A DNA stretch of 64,000 nucleotides from Leptospirales bacterium (GTDB lineage Bacteria > Spirochaetota > Leptospiria > Leptospirales > Leptonemataceae): NCBI GenBank assembly GCA_019694655.1, contig JAIBBN010000003.1:372001-436000 (forward strand), read 5' to 3'. A model generated the notes under the pieces. The model was given only the letters and a program-made list of their open reading frames with translations, made no database searches and was not told the DNA's origin. This document shows, one piece after another, positions 1-10,500 of this stretch. The first letter of the stretch is position 1. Every line of letters starts with the position of its first letter. The position numbers and the translations under genes are program-made.

Positions 1-503
1 GGCTGGACAGGCTGCAGCGACGGCTGCCGGGTCTGCGCCTGGAGAATTGCTGCAGCAGTCTGGGCCAGCGCATTTCGAAGCCAATGCTATCTGCTGTGGC
101 GCGCGAGCTGTCCGATGCCGAATACTACCTCTGTGCGCCAGGCGCTTTCATGCAGAAGGCGACGCGCTGGCTGGGGGCATTGAAGGTCAAAAGCGGGGAT
201 ATCTATCAGGAACGTTTTGTGCAAAACGCGCCGCTGCGAAAAGTCCGAGCCAATTCCCGGAAGCATCGAGTGCAGCTTGTCGCCAGCGGGCGACAGTTAA
301 TCGTATCCGAAGGCCAGAGCCTGCTGGAGGCCTTGCGCGCTGCAGGGATCGAACACCCCTCGGGCTGTGAAAAAGGTTTGTGCAAGGCCTGTGAGTGCGC
401 CAAACTGAGTGGAATCACCGTTCTCGACAATCGCAAGAACCAACAAACTTTGATTACGCCCTGCGTCGATCAGGCGCGTTCCGATCTGGAGCTGGCCCTA
501 TGA
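1..503 (+). CDS. Ferredoxin reductase-ferredoxin fusion, C-terminal part (5' end outside window)
   Basis: The reading frame is open from the left edge, so this is the last ~167 residues of a longer protein. The visible part begins in the C-terminal portion of a ferredoxin-NADP reductase-like module (a YLCAPGAFM segment of the kind that closes the NAD-binding domain) and ends in a plant-type 2Fe-2S ferredoxin domain. Three cluster ligands sit in a C-x4-C-x2-C run ([10 protein letters not shown]) and a fourth Cys follows about 30 residues later (ITPC). By family knowledge such fusions pass electrons from NAD(P)H to an oxygenase, desaturase or other redox partner. The stop overlaps the next gene's start (ATGA), so the two are probably co-translated and may work together. 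The N-terminal flavin-binding part cannot be judged. Confidence 0.85.
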   Translation, partial: LDRLQRRLPGLRLENCCSSLGQRISKPMLSAVARELSDAEYYLCAPGAFMQKATRWLGALKVKSGDIYQERFVQNAPLRKVRANSRKHRVQLVASGRQLIVSEGQSLLEALRAAGIEHPSGCEKGLCKACECAKLSGITVLDNRKNQQTLITPCVDQARSDLELAL

Positions 504-2203
504 ATTCAAGCAATGGAACGCAGCAGCGAACTCTGGATGCTGAGTACGACTATATTATTGTCGGCTCCGGCTTTGGCGGCAGCGTATCGGCCATGCGCCT
601 GGCTCAGAAGGGCTATCGCGTGCTGGTGCTGGAGGCGGGCAAGCGCTGGCGCACGGAGGATTTTCCACGCACCAACTGGCGCCTGCGCAAATTCCTGTGG
701 CGTCCTTCGTTGTTCTGCTATGGCATCCAGCGCATCGATATTCTCAATCATGTGATGGCGCTCAGCGGCGCGGGGGTGGGCGGCGGGAGCCTGGTCTACG
801 CCAATACGCTATACGTTCCGCCCGATCGATTTTTTGAAAACGAAACCGTCCAGCAGCTGGGCGGCAAGGAGGCCCTGCTGCCCTTCTATTCCGTCGCTCA
901 GAAGATGCTTGGCGTGGTGCAAAACCAGCATCTGACCGAAGTGGACCAGCTGATGCGCGAGACGGCGGGCGAGATGGGACGCGGCGAGAGCTTTGTCAGC
1001 ACGCCGGTCGGAGTTTACTTTGGCGATCCAAAGCAACCGCCGACCGATCCCTATTTTGGCGGCGAGGGGCCTGAGCGCCAGGCCTGTAATTTCTGCGGCG
1101 GCTGCATGGTCGGCTGTCGTTTTCACGCCAAGAATACCCTCGATAAGAACTATCTATATTTTGCCCAAAAACTTGGCGCGGTAGTCCTTGCCGAAACGCA
1201 GGTCGAAGAGATCGTCGCGCTGGGCGAGGATGGTCATCAGGGCTACGAACTGCATACGTCAACGCCCACCGGTTGGTTTGGTTTGCCGCGCCGGCGCTTC
1301 CGTACGCGGGGCCTGGTGCTATCGGCCGGCGTGCTGGGCACCGTTAATCTGCTCTTGAAGATGAAAGAGCGGGGTAGACTGCCGCGACTCTCTGCTCGTC
1401 TGGGGCAACTGACGCGCACCAATAGCGAGGCCATCATTGCAGTGAAGGCCAGGTCGCACAAAGTGGACTATTCGCGGGGCATTGCCATTACTTCCAGCGT
1501 CTATGTGGATGAGCATACGCACATCGAGCCGGTACGCTATTCAAAGGGATCCGATGCCATGGGTAATCTGGTAACCTTGCTGACCGACGGCGGCGGAAAG
1601 ATCCCTCGGCCGCTGCGCTACCTGGGCAACGTAGTCAGCAAGCCCATCCAGTTCTTACGCACCATCCATCCCTTTGGCTTTGCAAAGCGATCGATCATCC
1701 TCCTGGTCATGCAGACTCTGGATAACAGCATCAGCCTCATTCGTCGACGACGCTGGCTATGGCCCTTCCAGCGAACGCTTACCACCGCAGTAGCGCCAGG
1801 ACAGGAGATCCCCACCTATATCCCCGACGCACATCGCTTCGCACGCATTCTGAGCCGGAAGATTGACGGGATTCCAGAAAGTTCTATTCCCGAGGTGCTG
1901 TTCAACATTCCAACGACGGCGCACGTGCTGGGCGGCGCCTGCATCGGCGCCAGCGCTGAAGAGGGCGTGATCGATCTGCAAAACCGCGTCTTCGGCTATC
2001 AGAACCTGCTGGTTTGCGATGGTTCGATGATCCCTGGCAATCTGGGCGTGAACCCCTCGCTGTCCATCACTGCCTTTACGGAGCGCGCCATGTCCTTTGT
2101 TCCGTCGGCCAATGGCGCGGTTCAATACTTTGATTTTGAACGGAAATGGAAAACCGATGGCATTGTAGGTCCGGCAGCTGCCCAGGGCGGAGCAATCGGA
2201 TAA
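500..2203 (+). CDS. GMC-family (cholesterol-oxidase-like) FAD oxidoreductase
   Basis: A 567-residue flavoprotein. The N-terminal Rossmann motif GSGFGGS (residues 22-28) and the C-terminal region with [14 protein letters not shown] are typical of the GMC branch that contains cholesterol oxidase. In the middle is a cysteine cluster, [11 protein letters not shown], followed by [11 protein letters not shown]; this Cys-rich stretch is shared by the ChoD-like subgroup and could hold an iron-sulfur cluster, which would suit the 2Fe-2S reductase encoded just upstream. The ATG at 500 overlaps the previous stop; an upstream in-frame start exists but would extend into the ferredoxin gene. Substrate is unknown: sterol, long-chain alcohol or another hydroxyl compound are all possible. 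The protein is probably cytosolic, since no signal peptide is seen. Confidence 0.88.
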   Translation: MNSSNGTQQRTLDAEYDYIIVGSGFGGSVSAMRLAQKGYRVLVLEAGKRWRTEDFPRTNWRLRKFLWRPSLFCYGIQRIDILNHVMALSGAGVGGGSLVYANTLYVPPDRFFENETVQQLGGKEALLPFYSVAQKMLGVVQNQHLTEVDQLMRETAGEMGRGESFVSTPVGVYFGDPKQPPTDPYFGGEGPERQACNFCGGCMVGCRFHAKNTLDKNYLYFAQKLGAVVLAETQVEEIVALGEDGHQGYELHTSTPTGWFGLPRRRFRTRGLVLSAGVLGTVNLLLKMKERGRLPRLSARLGQLTRTNSEAIIAVKARSHKVDYSRGIAITSSVYVDEHTHIEPVRYSKGSDAMGNLVTLLTDGGGKIPRPLRYLGNVVSKPIQFLRTIHPFGFAKRSIILLVMQTLDNSISLIRRRRWLWPFQRTLTTAVAPGQEIPTYIPDAHRFARILSRKIDGIPESSIPEVLFNIPTTAHVLGGACIGASAEEGVIDLQNRVFGYQNLLVCDGSMIPGNLGVNPSLSITAFTERAMSFVPSANGAVQYFDFERKWKTDGIVGPAAAQGGAIG

Positions 2204-2248
2204 TTTCGTCGCCGCTTGCCGCGGCGATGAAATCCGGGCGGCGCAACC

Positions 2249-3037
2249 GTGAGCAAGTCAACCCATCTGAAGCGGACCCCCTTTGCCGACCTGCTGGCCA
2301 GCATGCGCCGGCGCCGCAGGATCAGTCAGATGGATTTGGCGCTATCCGCCGGTCTGTCGACGCGACATCTGAGTTTTCTGGAAAATGGTCGCGCGCGTCC
2401 AACGGAGGAGTGCGTGCTCAAGATCTGCCGCGCCCTTGAGTTGCCGCTGCGCGAATCAAATTTGATGCTTGCTGCGGCCGGTTACAAGAATCGATACGCT
2501 GCATCGAGCCTCGAGGAGGCCAGGCTATCTGGCATCAAGGAGGCGCTGCAGATGATCTTGAGCAAACAGGAGCCCTTTCCGGCGCTGGTGACCAATCGCA
2601 CCTTTGCAATCGTTATGTACAACAATGCATTTCGCAAGCTGATACATTTTCTGACCGGTCATCAGCTGGAACTGCAAAATCTCAGCGTCCTGCTGCTGGT
2701 CTTCCAGCACCTGCGCGATACCATCCAGAATTGGGATCAGATTGCGGCGCATCTGATGGCGCTGCTCTACAGGGACACGCTGCGCTCGGAGGATGCCGGT
2801 CTGCGGGCGCTCTATGCGCAAATAGCGGAGACCGGCATTGGCTTTCCCGCCTGGGATACGGACGATGCCGAGGCGCCGATTTTGAACTTTCAGCTCTCCA
2901 CGCCGCAGGGCGAGCTGAAGCTCTTTGCCGCCTATATGACCTTCACCAGCGCTCTGGACGTCACCGTCGATGAAATCCGCGTAACCTCCTTTTTTCCGGC
3001 TGATGAGCGCAGCCGCCAGATTCTGGAAGGGCTTTGA
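2249..3037 (+). CDS. XRE-family regulator with MmyB-like ligand-binding domain
   Basis: A 262-residue regulator starting at GTG. Residues ~12-70 form a helix-turn-helix of the XRE type (RISQMDLALSAGLSTRHLSFLENGRARP). The rest matches the MmyB-like domain: residues ~100-260 with a characteristic FAIVMYNNAFRKLIH segment and the closing region AAYMTFTSALDVTVDEIRVTSFFPAD. In this family the C-terminal domain is PAS-like and, in studied members, binds fatty acid. That is of interest because a fatty acid synthase operon lies 1.5 kb downstream, but no direct link is visible. It follows the GMC gene by 45 bases on the same strand and could be its regulator. Confidence 0.85.
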   Translation: MSKSTHLKRTPFADLLASMRRRRRISQMDLALSAGLSTRHLSFLENGRARPTEECVLKICRALELPLRESNLMLAAAGYKNRYAASSLEEARLSGIKEALQMILSKQEPFPALVTNRTFAIVMYNNAFRKLIHFLTGHQLELQNLSVLLLVFQHLRDTIQNWDQIAAHLMALLYRDTLRSEDAGLRALYAQIAETGIGFPAWDTDDAEAPILNFQLSTPQGELKLFAAYMTFTSALDVTVDEIRVTSFFPADERSRQILEGL

Positions 3038-3136
3038 ATTTATTTTCGATTGTCCGGTCACAACCGGGGGCAGCGGCGACTCTGTCTTTCTGCGCGGCCC
3101 TTCCGATAGCGAAGCCTGGCCGCCCGGAGGGACTTT

Positions 3137-3562
3137 ATGATGACCTGGATATTGGCCAGCGTTGCCGGCGCGGCGACAAGTTTTGTCGCCAACTCGCTCA
3201 TGGCGGCGGCGCTGATCGGTCCGCTTTTTAGCGAGCAACTTGGCGTGGTGCGCAGTCGCGAACAGGGTTTGCAGTGGGCGGCGATGCTTGGCGGAACGCT
3301 GTTGCTTGCCGGCTTGTGCGCCTATCTCTACCCGCGCCTGGATTTTGGCCTGCCAAACGAAGCGCTGCGCGGCGCGCTGCTTGGAGCGCTGATAGGGCTT
3401 GCCGTCTTTGGCGCGGGACACCTGATTGTCGCTGGCTGGTCGACAATTCCCGCAGCGCCGATGTTCTGGTCCGGACTGCTCGACGCCCTGGCCTGGATTC
3501 CAGGCGGCGTGGCGATTGCCCTGGCGTACCGCTGGCTGGGAGGCCTGGATGTCGTCGCTTGA
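3137..3562 (+). CDS. Small four-helix membrane protein, unknown function
   Basis: A 141-residue hydrophobic protein with about four predicted transmembrane segments (approximately residues 3-27, 47-66, 82-102 and 112-135). It starts at an ATG doublet preceded by a GGAGGGAC ribosome-binding site, and its 3' end overlaps the following sigma-factor gene by 14 bases. It resembles small DUF1761-type integral membrane proteins in layout, but I cannot assign it with confidence. Coupling to an ECF sigma gene raises the possibility that it is a membrane regulator of that sigma factor, although no typical anti-sigma zinc motif (HxxxCxxC) is seen. Confidence 0.7.
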   Translation: MMTWILASVAGAATSFVANSLMAAALIGPLFSEQLGVVRSREQGLQWAAMLGGTLLLAGLCAYLYPRLDFGLPNEALRGALLGALIGLAVFGAGHLIVAGWSTIPAAPMFWSGLLDALAWIPGGVAIALAYRWLGGLDVVA

Positions 3563-4406
3563 AGATCCCTACCGCGATCTGCTTGAAAAGACTCGAGGCG
3601 GCAGCGCCGCCGCCCTCGAGCAGCTCCTTCGCGAAATCCAGACGCCGCTTTACAACTTCCTTTTGCGCATGCTCTGGCAGCCGGAGGATGCAGCCGATGC
3701 AACGCAGGACGTGCTGGTTAAGATTTGCACCAACCTTGGCGGCTTTCGCGGCGAGAGTCGATTTCTAACCTGGGCCTATCGCATCGCTGCCCATCACGTT
3801 TTTCGCCTGAGGCGTTCGCGCCGGGAGGTGCAAGCGCCGGACTTTGACGGCTTTGCCGCTGGTCTGGCCCGCGGAATGCTGATCGATTCGAAGCCGGCGG
3901 TTGCAGGAGCGGATCAGGCATTGCTGGAACAAGAAGTGAAGCTTGGTTGCATGACCGGACTCTTGCTCTGTCTGGACCGTGAACACCGCGCGGCCTACAT
4001 TCTTGGCGAAATCTTCGAGGTCTCTGGCAGCGAGGCTGCGGCGATTCTGGACCTGCCGCCGACGGCTTATCGCAAGCGGCTGTCGCGAGCGCGGGAACGT
4101 CTGCGGGGATTCTTGCAGCAACATTGTGGTCTGACCAATCCTGCCGCGCCCTGTCATTGCAAAAAACAGGCAAACGCGGCGTTACAATCCGGTCTCATTT
4201 CTGCAAAGCGGACGCTTTTTGCCGGGCATCCGCAACAACCGGCGACATTGAGTCCGCAGCGGCTGAGCGATGGCGTAGGCGAGATGGATGAGCTGGAACG
4301 CATCGCCGCCCTGTATCGCACTCATCCGCATTATCGCGCGCCGGAACGTTTTACAGGCGCACTGCGCGCGCTGCTGGCCAGCGGCAGTGTATCAATCCTT
4401 GAGTAG
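3549..4406 (+). CDS. ECF-type RNA polymerase sigma factor with Cys-containing C-terminal extension
   Basis: A 285-residue sigma-70 family protein. Region 2 (YNFLLRMLWQPEDAADATQDVLVKI ... FLTWAYRIAAH) and region 4 (HRAAYILGEIFEVSGSEAAAILDLPPTAYRKRLSRARERL) are clear. The chosen ATG lies inside the end of the upstream membrane-protein gene. Beyond region 4 there is an extension of about 90 residues that begins with a cysteine-bearing segment, CGLTNPAAPCHCKK, which could bind a metal or act as a redox sensor, as Cys-rich tails do in CorE-type sigma factors. No anti-sigma factor with a zinc motif is adjacent. The function of the tail is inference. Confidence 0.82.
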   Translation: MSSLEDPYRDLLEKTRGGSAAALEQLLREIQTPLYNFLLRMLWQPEDAADATQDVLVKICTNLGGFRGESRFLTWAYRIAAHHVFRLRRSRREVQAPDFDGFAAGLARGMLIDSKPAVAGADQALLEQEVKLGCMTGLLLCLDREHRAAYILGEIFEVSGSEAAAILDLPPTAYRKRLSRARERLRGFLQQHCGLTNPAAPCHCKKQANAALQSGLISAKRTLFAGHPQQPATLSPQRLSDGVGEMDELERIAALYRTHPHYRAPERFTGALRALLASGSVSILE

Positions 4407-4416
4407 ACGCTGGCGG

Positions 4417-4455
4417 CGCTGAACAATCTTAACTAATCGCGTTCAGCGGCTTTTT
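4417..4455 (+). terminator. Terminator-like hairpin between sigma factor and FAS operon
   Basis: An 8-bp perfect stem (CGCTGAAC at 4417-4424 with GTTCAGCG at 4441-4448) encloses a 16-base loop and is followed by TTTTT at 4451-4455. It sits just after the sigma-factor stop and before the FAS start, so it would separate the two transcription units. The long loop weakens the call. Confidence 0.5.
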
Positions 4456-4536
4456 GGGTCGCCGCGGGAATTTCTATTGCTCCAGGTTGCAACGATACGC
4501 GGAGCTGCGCGTCAACCAGTGATGGCGGAGCGCTAC

Positions 4537-7500
4537 ATGAAATCAAGCCTTGACCTGTCGATCCTGAGGGAGGAAAATCGAGTCGATCTTTTCCCGCGCA
4601 TAGCTGAGCGCGACGCCAGTTTCCTTGTGCAATTCGCCGGCCAGGGGAACACATTTCTCAACGAGTTGCGCAAGCTACATGATGAGGATCCCATCGGCCA
4701 TGCACCCTACTTTGAGCTGCTGTGCAGTACGCTGCAGCAGGAGCTGCGCTCCGAGGCCATGGAACACCCGGAATGGTTTTTCGATGGTTTTGATCTGCGC
4801 GCCTGGCTGAACAGCTCCGACTTTTCCCCGCCGGAAGCAATCCTGCTGGAGCCACAGATCTCCGGCCCGCTGATCTTCGCGGCGCAAATTGGCAATTTCC
4901 TACGTTTTGTAAATCGTAGTTATGGCTACGAACCATTCATTTCACGCTGCGCGGCAAGCATCGGCCACAGTCAGGGCATCAACGCAGCCCTGTTTGCCGT
5001 TTCTCTACAGAATGCTGATCAATTCTCAGAACGCTTTGCGTCATTTATCCGCATGCTCCTGTGGCAGGGCTATCGAGCGCGGGAGCGCTACAGCGTAAGC
5101 AACGACGATCCTGCCTTGCGGCAGCTGGCTGCGGAGTGCGGCGATCGCGAACCGTCGCCGATGGCCGTCTGTAGCATGGCCAGCGAATTGCTGGAAAGGC
5201 ATATGGATGAGTACAACGCACGCAGTGCGGATCCTTCGCGCCGCGTCTACATTGGACTGCGCAACTCGAAAGATACAAGCATACTCGTCGGAACACACTA
5301 CGGTCTGGCGCGATTTCGGGCGGCGCTCCACGAGGCGGGCAGGCAACCGGAAAGTTGGGCCTATTTGAAAGTCACCGCGCCCTACCACAGCCCGCATCTG
5401 AAAGGCGCGCCCGATGCACTGCTGCAGGATATGCAGCGAATCGGCTTTAGGCTCAACGGCGGCGAATTGCGTGCGCCGGTGTATTCCACCATCGACGGCG
5501 CCGATCTGCGCGCCGCCGGCGATTTGCAGCGCTGCCTGGCGTCCATTGCCTTGACCGAACCGCTGGACTGGCCGGCGGCGCTATCGGCATCGCGCTCCTC
5601 TCCGGCGGCCTACATTCTAAACTTCGGTCCGACTGACGCGCTGCATCGCCTGGCGCGCGAGGCGCTGGCCGGCGCCGGCAGCGTTTGCGTCTCGCTGACT
5701 TCTCGCGAGCGCCTGGAGCAGTTCGTTATGGCGCCGCCGGCTCCGCCGCCAGACTGGACGTCTTACGCCCCCCAAAAGTTGCGGTTAGCAGATGGTAAAG
5801 AAACACTTGTTAATCGCTACGCGGCCTTCGCTGGTCGTCCTCCGATTTTTGGCGGCGGGATGACGCCAACGACCGTCGAAATCGATTTGCCGGTGGCGGC
5901 GGCCAATGCCGGGCGCATCGTCGAATGGGCCGGCGGCGGCCAGGTAACTGAAGAGATCCTGCGCACTCGCCTGGACCGCCTCACGGCGGCCCTGCAACCC
6001 GGAGAAGGAATAGTCCTCAACTTGCTCTTTCTGGATCCCTATTTGTGGCGGCTGCAATTTCCGCTGGTGCAACGACTGCGTCGCGAGGGCTATCCAATCG
6101 ATGGCGTGACCATCTCGGCGGGAGTGCCGGAGGTCGAAGAGGCGCTGCAGATTCTCGATCAACTGGAAGCCGCCGGACTCTGGTTGAATTCGTTTAAGCC
6201 AGGTACATCCGACCAGATCAAGCGGGCGCTGGCCATCGCTAAGGCCAATGCCGGCCGCAAACTGATTTTGCAGGTGGAGGGCGGCGCCGCTGGCGGCCAT
6301 CACAGCTGGGAGAAACTGGATGATCTGTTGCGCGCTAACTACGCCGCCATTCGCGCTCAGCATAACGCCATCCTTGCCGTCGGCGGCGGCATCGCCACCG
6401 AGGCCCAGGCCTACGCCTACCTTTCCGGCGACTGGAATCCGGAACAATGCATGCCTGTGGATGCGGTTTTTCTGGGCACCAGGCTGATGGCGGCGCGAGA
6501 GGCGCATACTGCCAGCACGATCAAAGCAGCGCTGACCGCCATGCGCGGCAATGCCGACTGGCAAAAGTTGCGGGGCGCGGCCAAAGGCGGCGGCGTCATT
6601 TCGGGCAAATCAAGCCTTGGCGCAGACATCTATTACGCCGACAATCACTGGTCGCAAACCAGCGCCTATCTGGAAGATCTTGTCGCCGGCAAGTCCGAAG
6701 AAGAGGCGCAGCAGGCGGTCGATCAAAATCGGGCGGCGATTATCGAGCGCCTCGAGCGCACCGCCAAGCCTTACTTTGGCGAAATCAGCCGGATGAGTTA
6801 TGCCGACCTGCTGCGGCGCTTTGCCGATTTGACCGCTCCTGACAATCGTTTGAGCGCTCCGCAAGAAGGTTGGTCAGATGCGCCCTTCATCGATCGCAGT
6901 TTTCGCGAGCGTTTTCTGGCGCTGCTGCGCCGCTTTGAGAGTCGCTTCGCCGCAACTGAGTTTGATCAACAGCCCTCGCTGTTTCAAGCGCTGGCTGAAC
7001 TTGATCAGCCCTATGCAGCGCTTGATCGATTGCTTGAACGCTTTCCCGAACTGGCGCGTTGCGCCGTACTTCCCGAAGATGAATCCTACTTCCTGGATCT
7101 TTGCCGGCAGCCTGGCAAGCCGGTGAACTTCATTCCAGCTCTGGGAGCGGACATCGTGAAGTGGTATCGTTCCGATGCCTTGTGGTATGCACACTGCCCA
7201 GGCATTGATCCAGATTCCTGCGCCTGGATTCCAGGGCCGCTGGCCATCGAGGGCGTCACAAGCGTTGATGAAGGCGTCAACGATATCCTGGCGCGTTTTG
7301 AGGCCTACGTCTTGCAGCGCGTTGCTCTGGTCCCGGCGACCGGACCGGACGCGCTCCAGCGCCTCGAGTCTGGCGCATCTGAAAACGGGAATGGCAAGAG
7401 CGCGGGCGCTGGCCATGCAACAGTCGACCGTTTTCACCGACCGAATGTGCAGGTGAAGCGTGACGACGAGGGACTGAGGCTTGCGATCGACGGGCCCTGC

Positions 7501-10500
7501 GATCTGGACGATAAGCAGTGGACTGAGCTGCTGGCCCGCTCTGGCGGCGGGCCGATTGCCGTAGCGCTTGGCGCCAGGCGCGTGGTAGTTCGAAGCCGCA
7601 GCTTTGCTTCTCCTTTTGCAGCGCTCCTGCGGCCGCTCGCCGGCCGACAGTTTCGGCTTGGCTTTGACAGCGAAGAGCGTCTGGCAAGCCTGCAGGTATT
7701 TGAAACTGAAAGCGATCTTGGGCGCAGCCTGCCGGCGCTGGAGCTCAAGGCCGACGCCGACCTCGGCGGACTGCAACTTGCGCTCCACTACCGCCGCCCC
7801 GGTCAAGCCAGGGCCTCCATCTATACGCAGTCCTTTTGTATTTCCAGGCAAGCCTATGCGCCGCTGCACGCCGCTGAGGCCGATGGCTCAGAGGACATCC
7901 GGAAATTCTATGCATCGCTCTGGGATCTGCCGGTCAACGACGGCCAATCAGAGAAGCGGCCGCTGCCTTATCGCGGCGAACATATTGTCGAGGCTGCTCA
8001 GCTGCGTAAATTCAGCGCCGCGGCCAGTTCGGCGCTGTTCGATGTGCACGATGCGGTCCCCGGCGCAGCGGCCATTGCCTTTGTGTTTCGCGCCATGGTA
8101 GCGCCGCTTCTGAGCCAGAACTGCGGCAACCTGCTCAGGCTGCTGCATCTGTCGCATTCCTTTGTCTGGCGGGAGGCCTTCCAGGACCTGCAACCCGGCA
8201 GCGCTCTGCAGCTGGAGAGCTGGATAGCAGGGCAGCAGTTGCACGAAAATGGCAAACAGCTTCAGGTTAGCGGACGCATGTTGCACAAGCAAAAGGAAGT
8301 CTGTTCCTTTGAGAGCCGCTTCTTTGTCGCCGGCAATTTCCCAGGCGAATCCATTTCCTTCCGAAATACCGATCCCTTGCAGCTGACGATCCCCTGTAAC
8401 GAAGAGAATCTGCAATCACTTGCCGCTCTGGACATGGTAGAGCTGAGCCGCAGCGCGGAAGATCTGCTGCGGGCTGGCGGCGCCATCGAATTCCAGAGCA
8501 ACGAACGCGAAGATCTGCGCACAGCGGATGGGCGACGTCGCTACCTGCTGCAGGGTTTGCTCAGCCAACAGGGTCGGCCAGCAGGAACGGTGCGCTTTGA
8601 AGCAGAGGATGCGACGCAGAACCGCAACCCTGCCGTGGCCGCGCTCGAGAGTCTGAGCGGCGGCGCAGCGCGCGTTGCGCTTACCCAATCCTATCTTGCC
8701 ATGAGTCAGGCGGTGCGCTCGCCGCAGTCAATGGCAGCCTATGCTGAGGCCTCCTTTGACTCCAATCCAATCCATATCGATCGTAACTTTGCCGTTCTCG
8801 CCGGAATGCAAGAGCCAATCGTACACGGCATGTGGACGGCCTCGCAATTGCAAGCGTCGCTGGTTCACCATCTTTGCGCTGGTTCTTCCACGCGACTCAA
8901 GTCCTGCGGCGTCGAGTTTGAGGCAGTCGTACTGCCTGGCCAGGCGCTCTTGATTGAGGCGCGCCATACGGCGATGCAGGAGGGCGATCAGGTCTACGCC
9001 CTTGAGGTGCGCAACGCTTCCGGCCAGCGCGTTCTCAAAGGCGAGGCGATTGTCGCCGCTCCGATTACAGCCTATGTCTTCACCGGACAGGGATCGCAGT
9101 CCGCCGGCATGGGCCGTCCATTTTACGAGGAATTCTCCGCCGCGCGCGACATCTGGGATCGAGCGGAACGCACTGCCAATGAGCGCTGCGGCTTCTCCAT
9201 CCTGGAAGTAGTCAACGAGAATCCGGAGACATTGCGCGTCGGCGGCCGCAACTGGACGCATCCTCAGGGCGTCTTGAATCTCACCCAGTTCACGCAGGTC
9301 GCGCTGCTAACCAAAAGCATGGCCGACTGGGCGGCGCTGAGATCCAGAGGGCTGCTGGTGGAGCAGGCTTATTTTGCAGGGCATTCGCTGGGCGAATACG
9401 CGGCGCTGGCGGCCAACGAAGCGCTGCCGCTGGAGAATGTGATTCCCATTGTCTACCATCGCGGCCTGACCATGCAGGATCTGGTCCCGCGCGATCGTTC
9501 TGGCCGCAGCCCCTTTGCCATGTCGGTCATTCTGGGCGCCAGGCAAATCGGGCTTTCGGAAGAGAAGATACTGCAGCTGGTAGAAGGGGCCAGCCGCGAT
9601 TCCGGAAAACACCTGGAAGTTGTAAACTTTAATGTTCGCAACCGTCAGTACTCAGTAACTGGTTTTGAAAGCGCCCTCGAATTGCTGGAGGAGCGTCTGC
9701 GCGAGCTTTCGCATGGCCATAAGACCTGTATCCGTCTGAAGGGCATCGATGTACCCTTTCACTCTTCGCTGCTGGCGGAGGGCGTGCCGGCCTTTCGTTC
9801 CGTGCTGGAGCAGAACCTGCCGCTCAGTCTGGACCTGTCGCGCCTTGACGGCCGCTACATTCCCAACCTGGTAGGACGGCCGTTTGCGCTCAGCCGCGAG
9901 TTTCTGGAACTTGTCTATGCCCGGAGCCAGAGTCCGGTAGTGGCCACAATGCTGCAGGGCGCAAGCCTTGACCCCGCGGATCACTTGCTGCGTCGCCGTC
10001 TGTGCATTGAGCTTCTGGCCTACCAGTTTGCCCGTCCGGTACTCTGGATGCAAACTCAGGACGCGCTCTTTGGCGAGTGTGGCGTGATGCAACTGCTGGA
10101 CATCGGCGCCCGCGGCGATCTGGCCGGAATGGCCAGACAGACTTTGCGCGATCACAGCGGTCCGATGCCGCTCATCGTTCACGTGGAGGAAAATCGTCGC
10201 ACGGTCTTTTTTGAGGGCGCCGACATTGTTTCGGCCGAAGGCTTTGTTCTTCAACCGATCAGCAGTGACAGGGGAGAGCAGGACTCGGATTCGGGGTCGC
10301 TGTCAGAGCAGCTGCCATCACCGCCGCCGGCGCTTGCGCCCGCTTCGCAAGCGGCCCCGGCGACGGGGACGGCGGCGCCTGCCGATCGGCCGCTGGATAC
10401 GCTCAGCGGACTGAAAGCCGTGCTGGCGCTCAAGGCCGGCATGCGTCTGGATGAGATTGGCGACGGGCTGAACATTGAGGAATTGTTTAAGGGAAATTCC

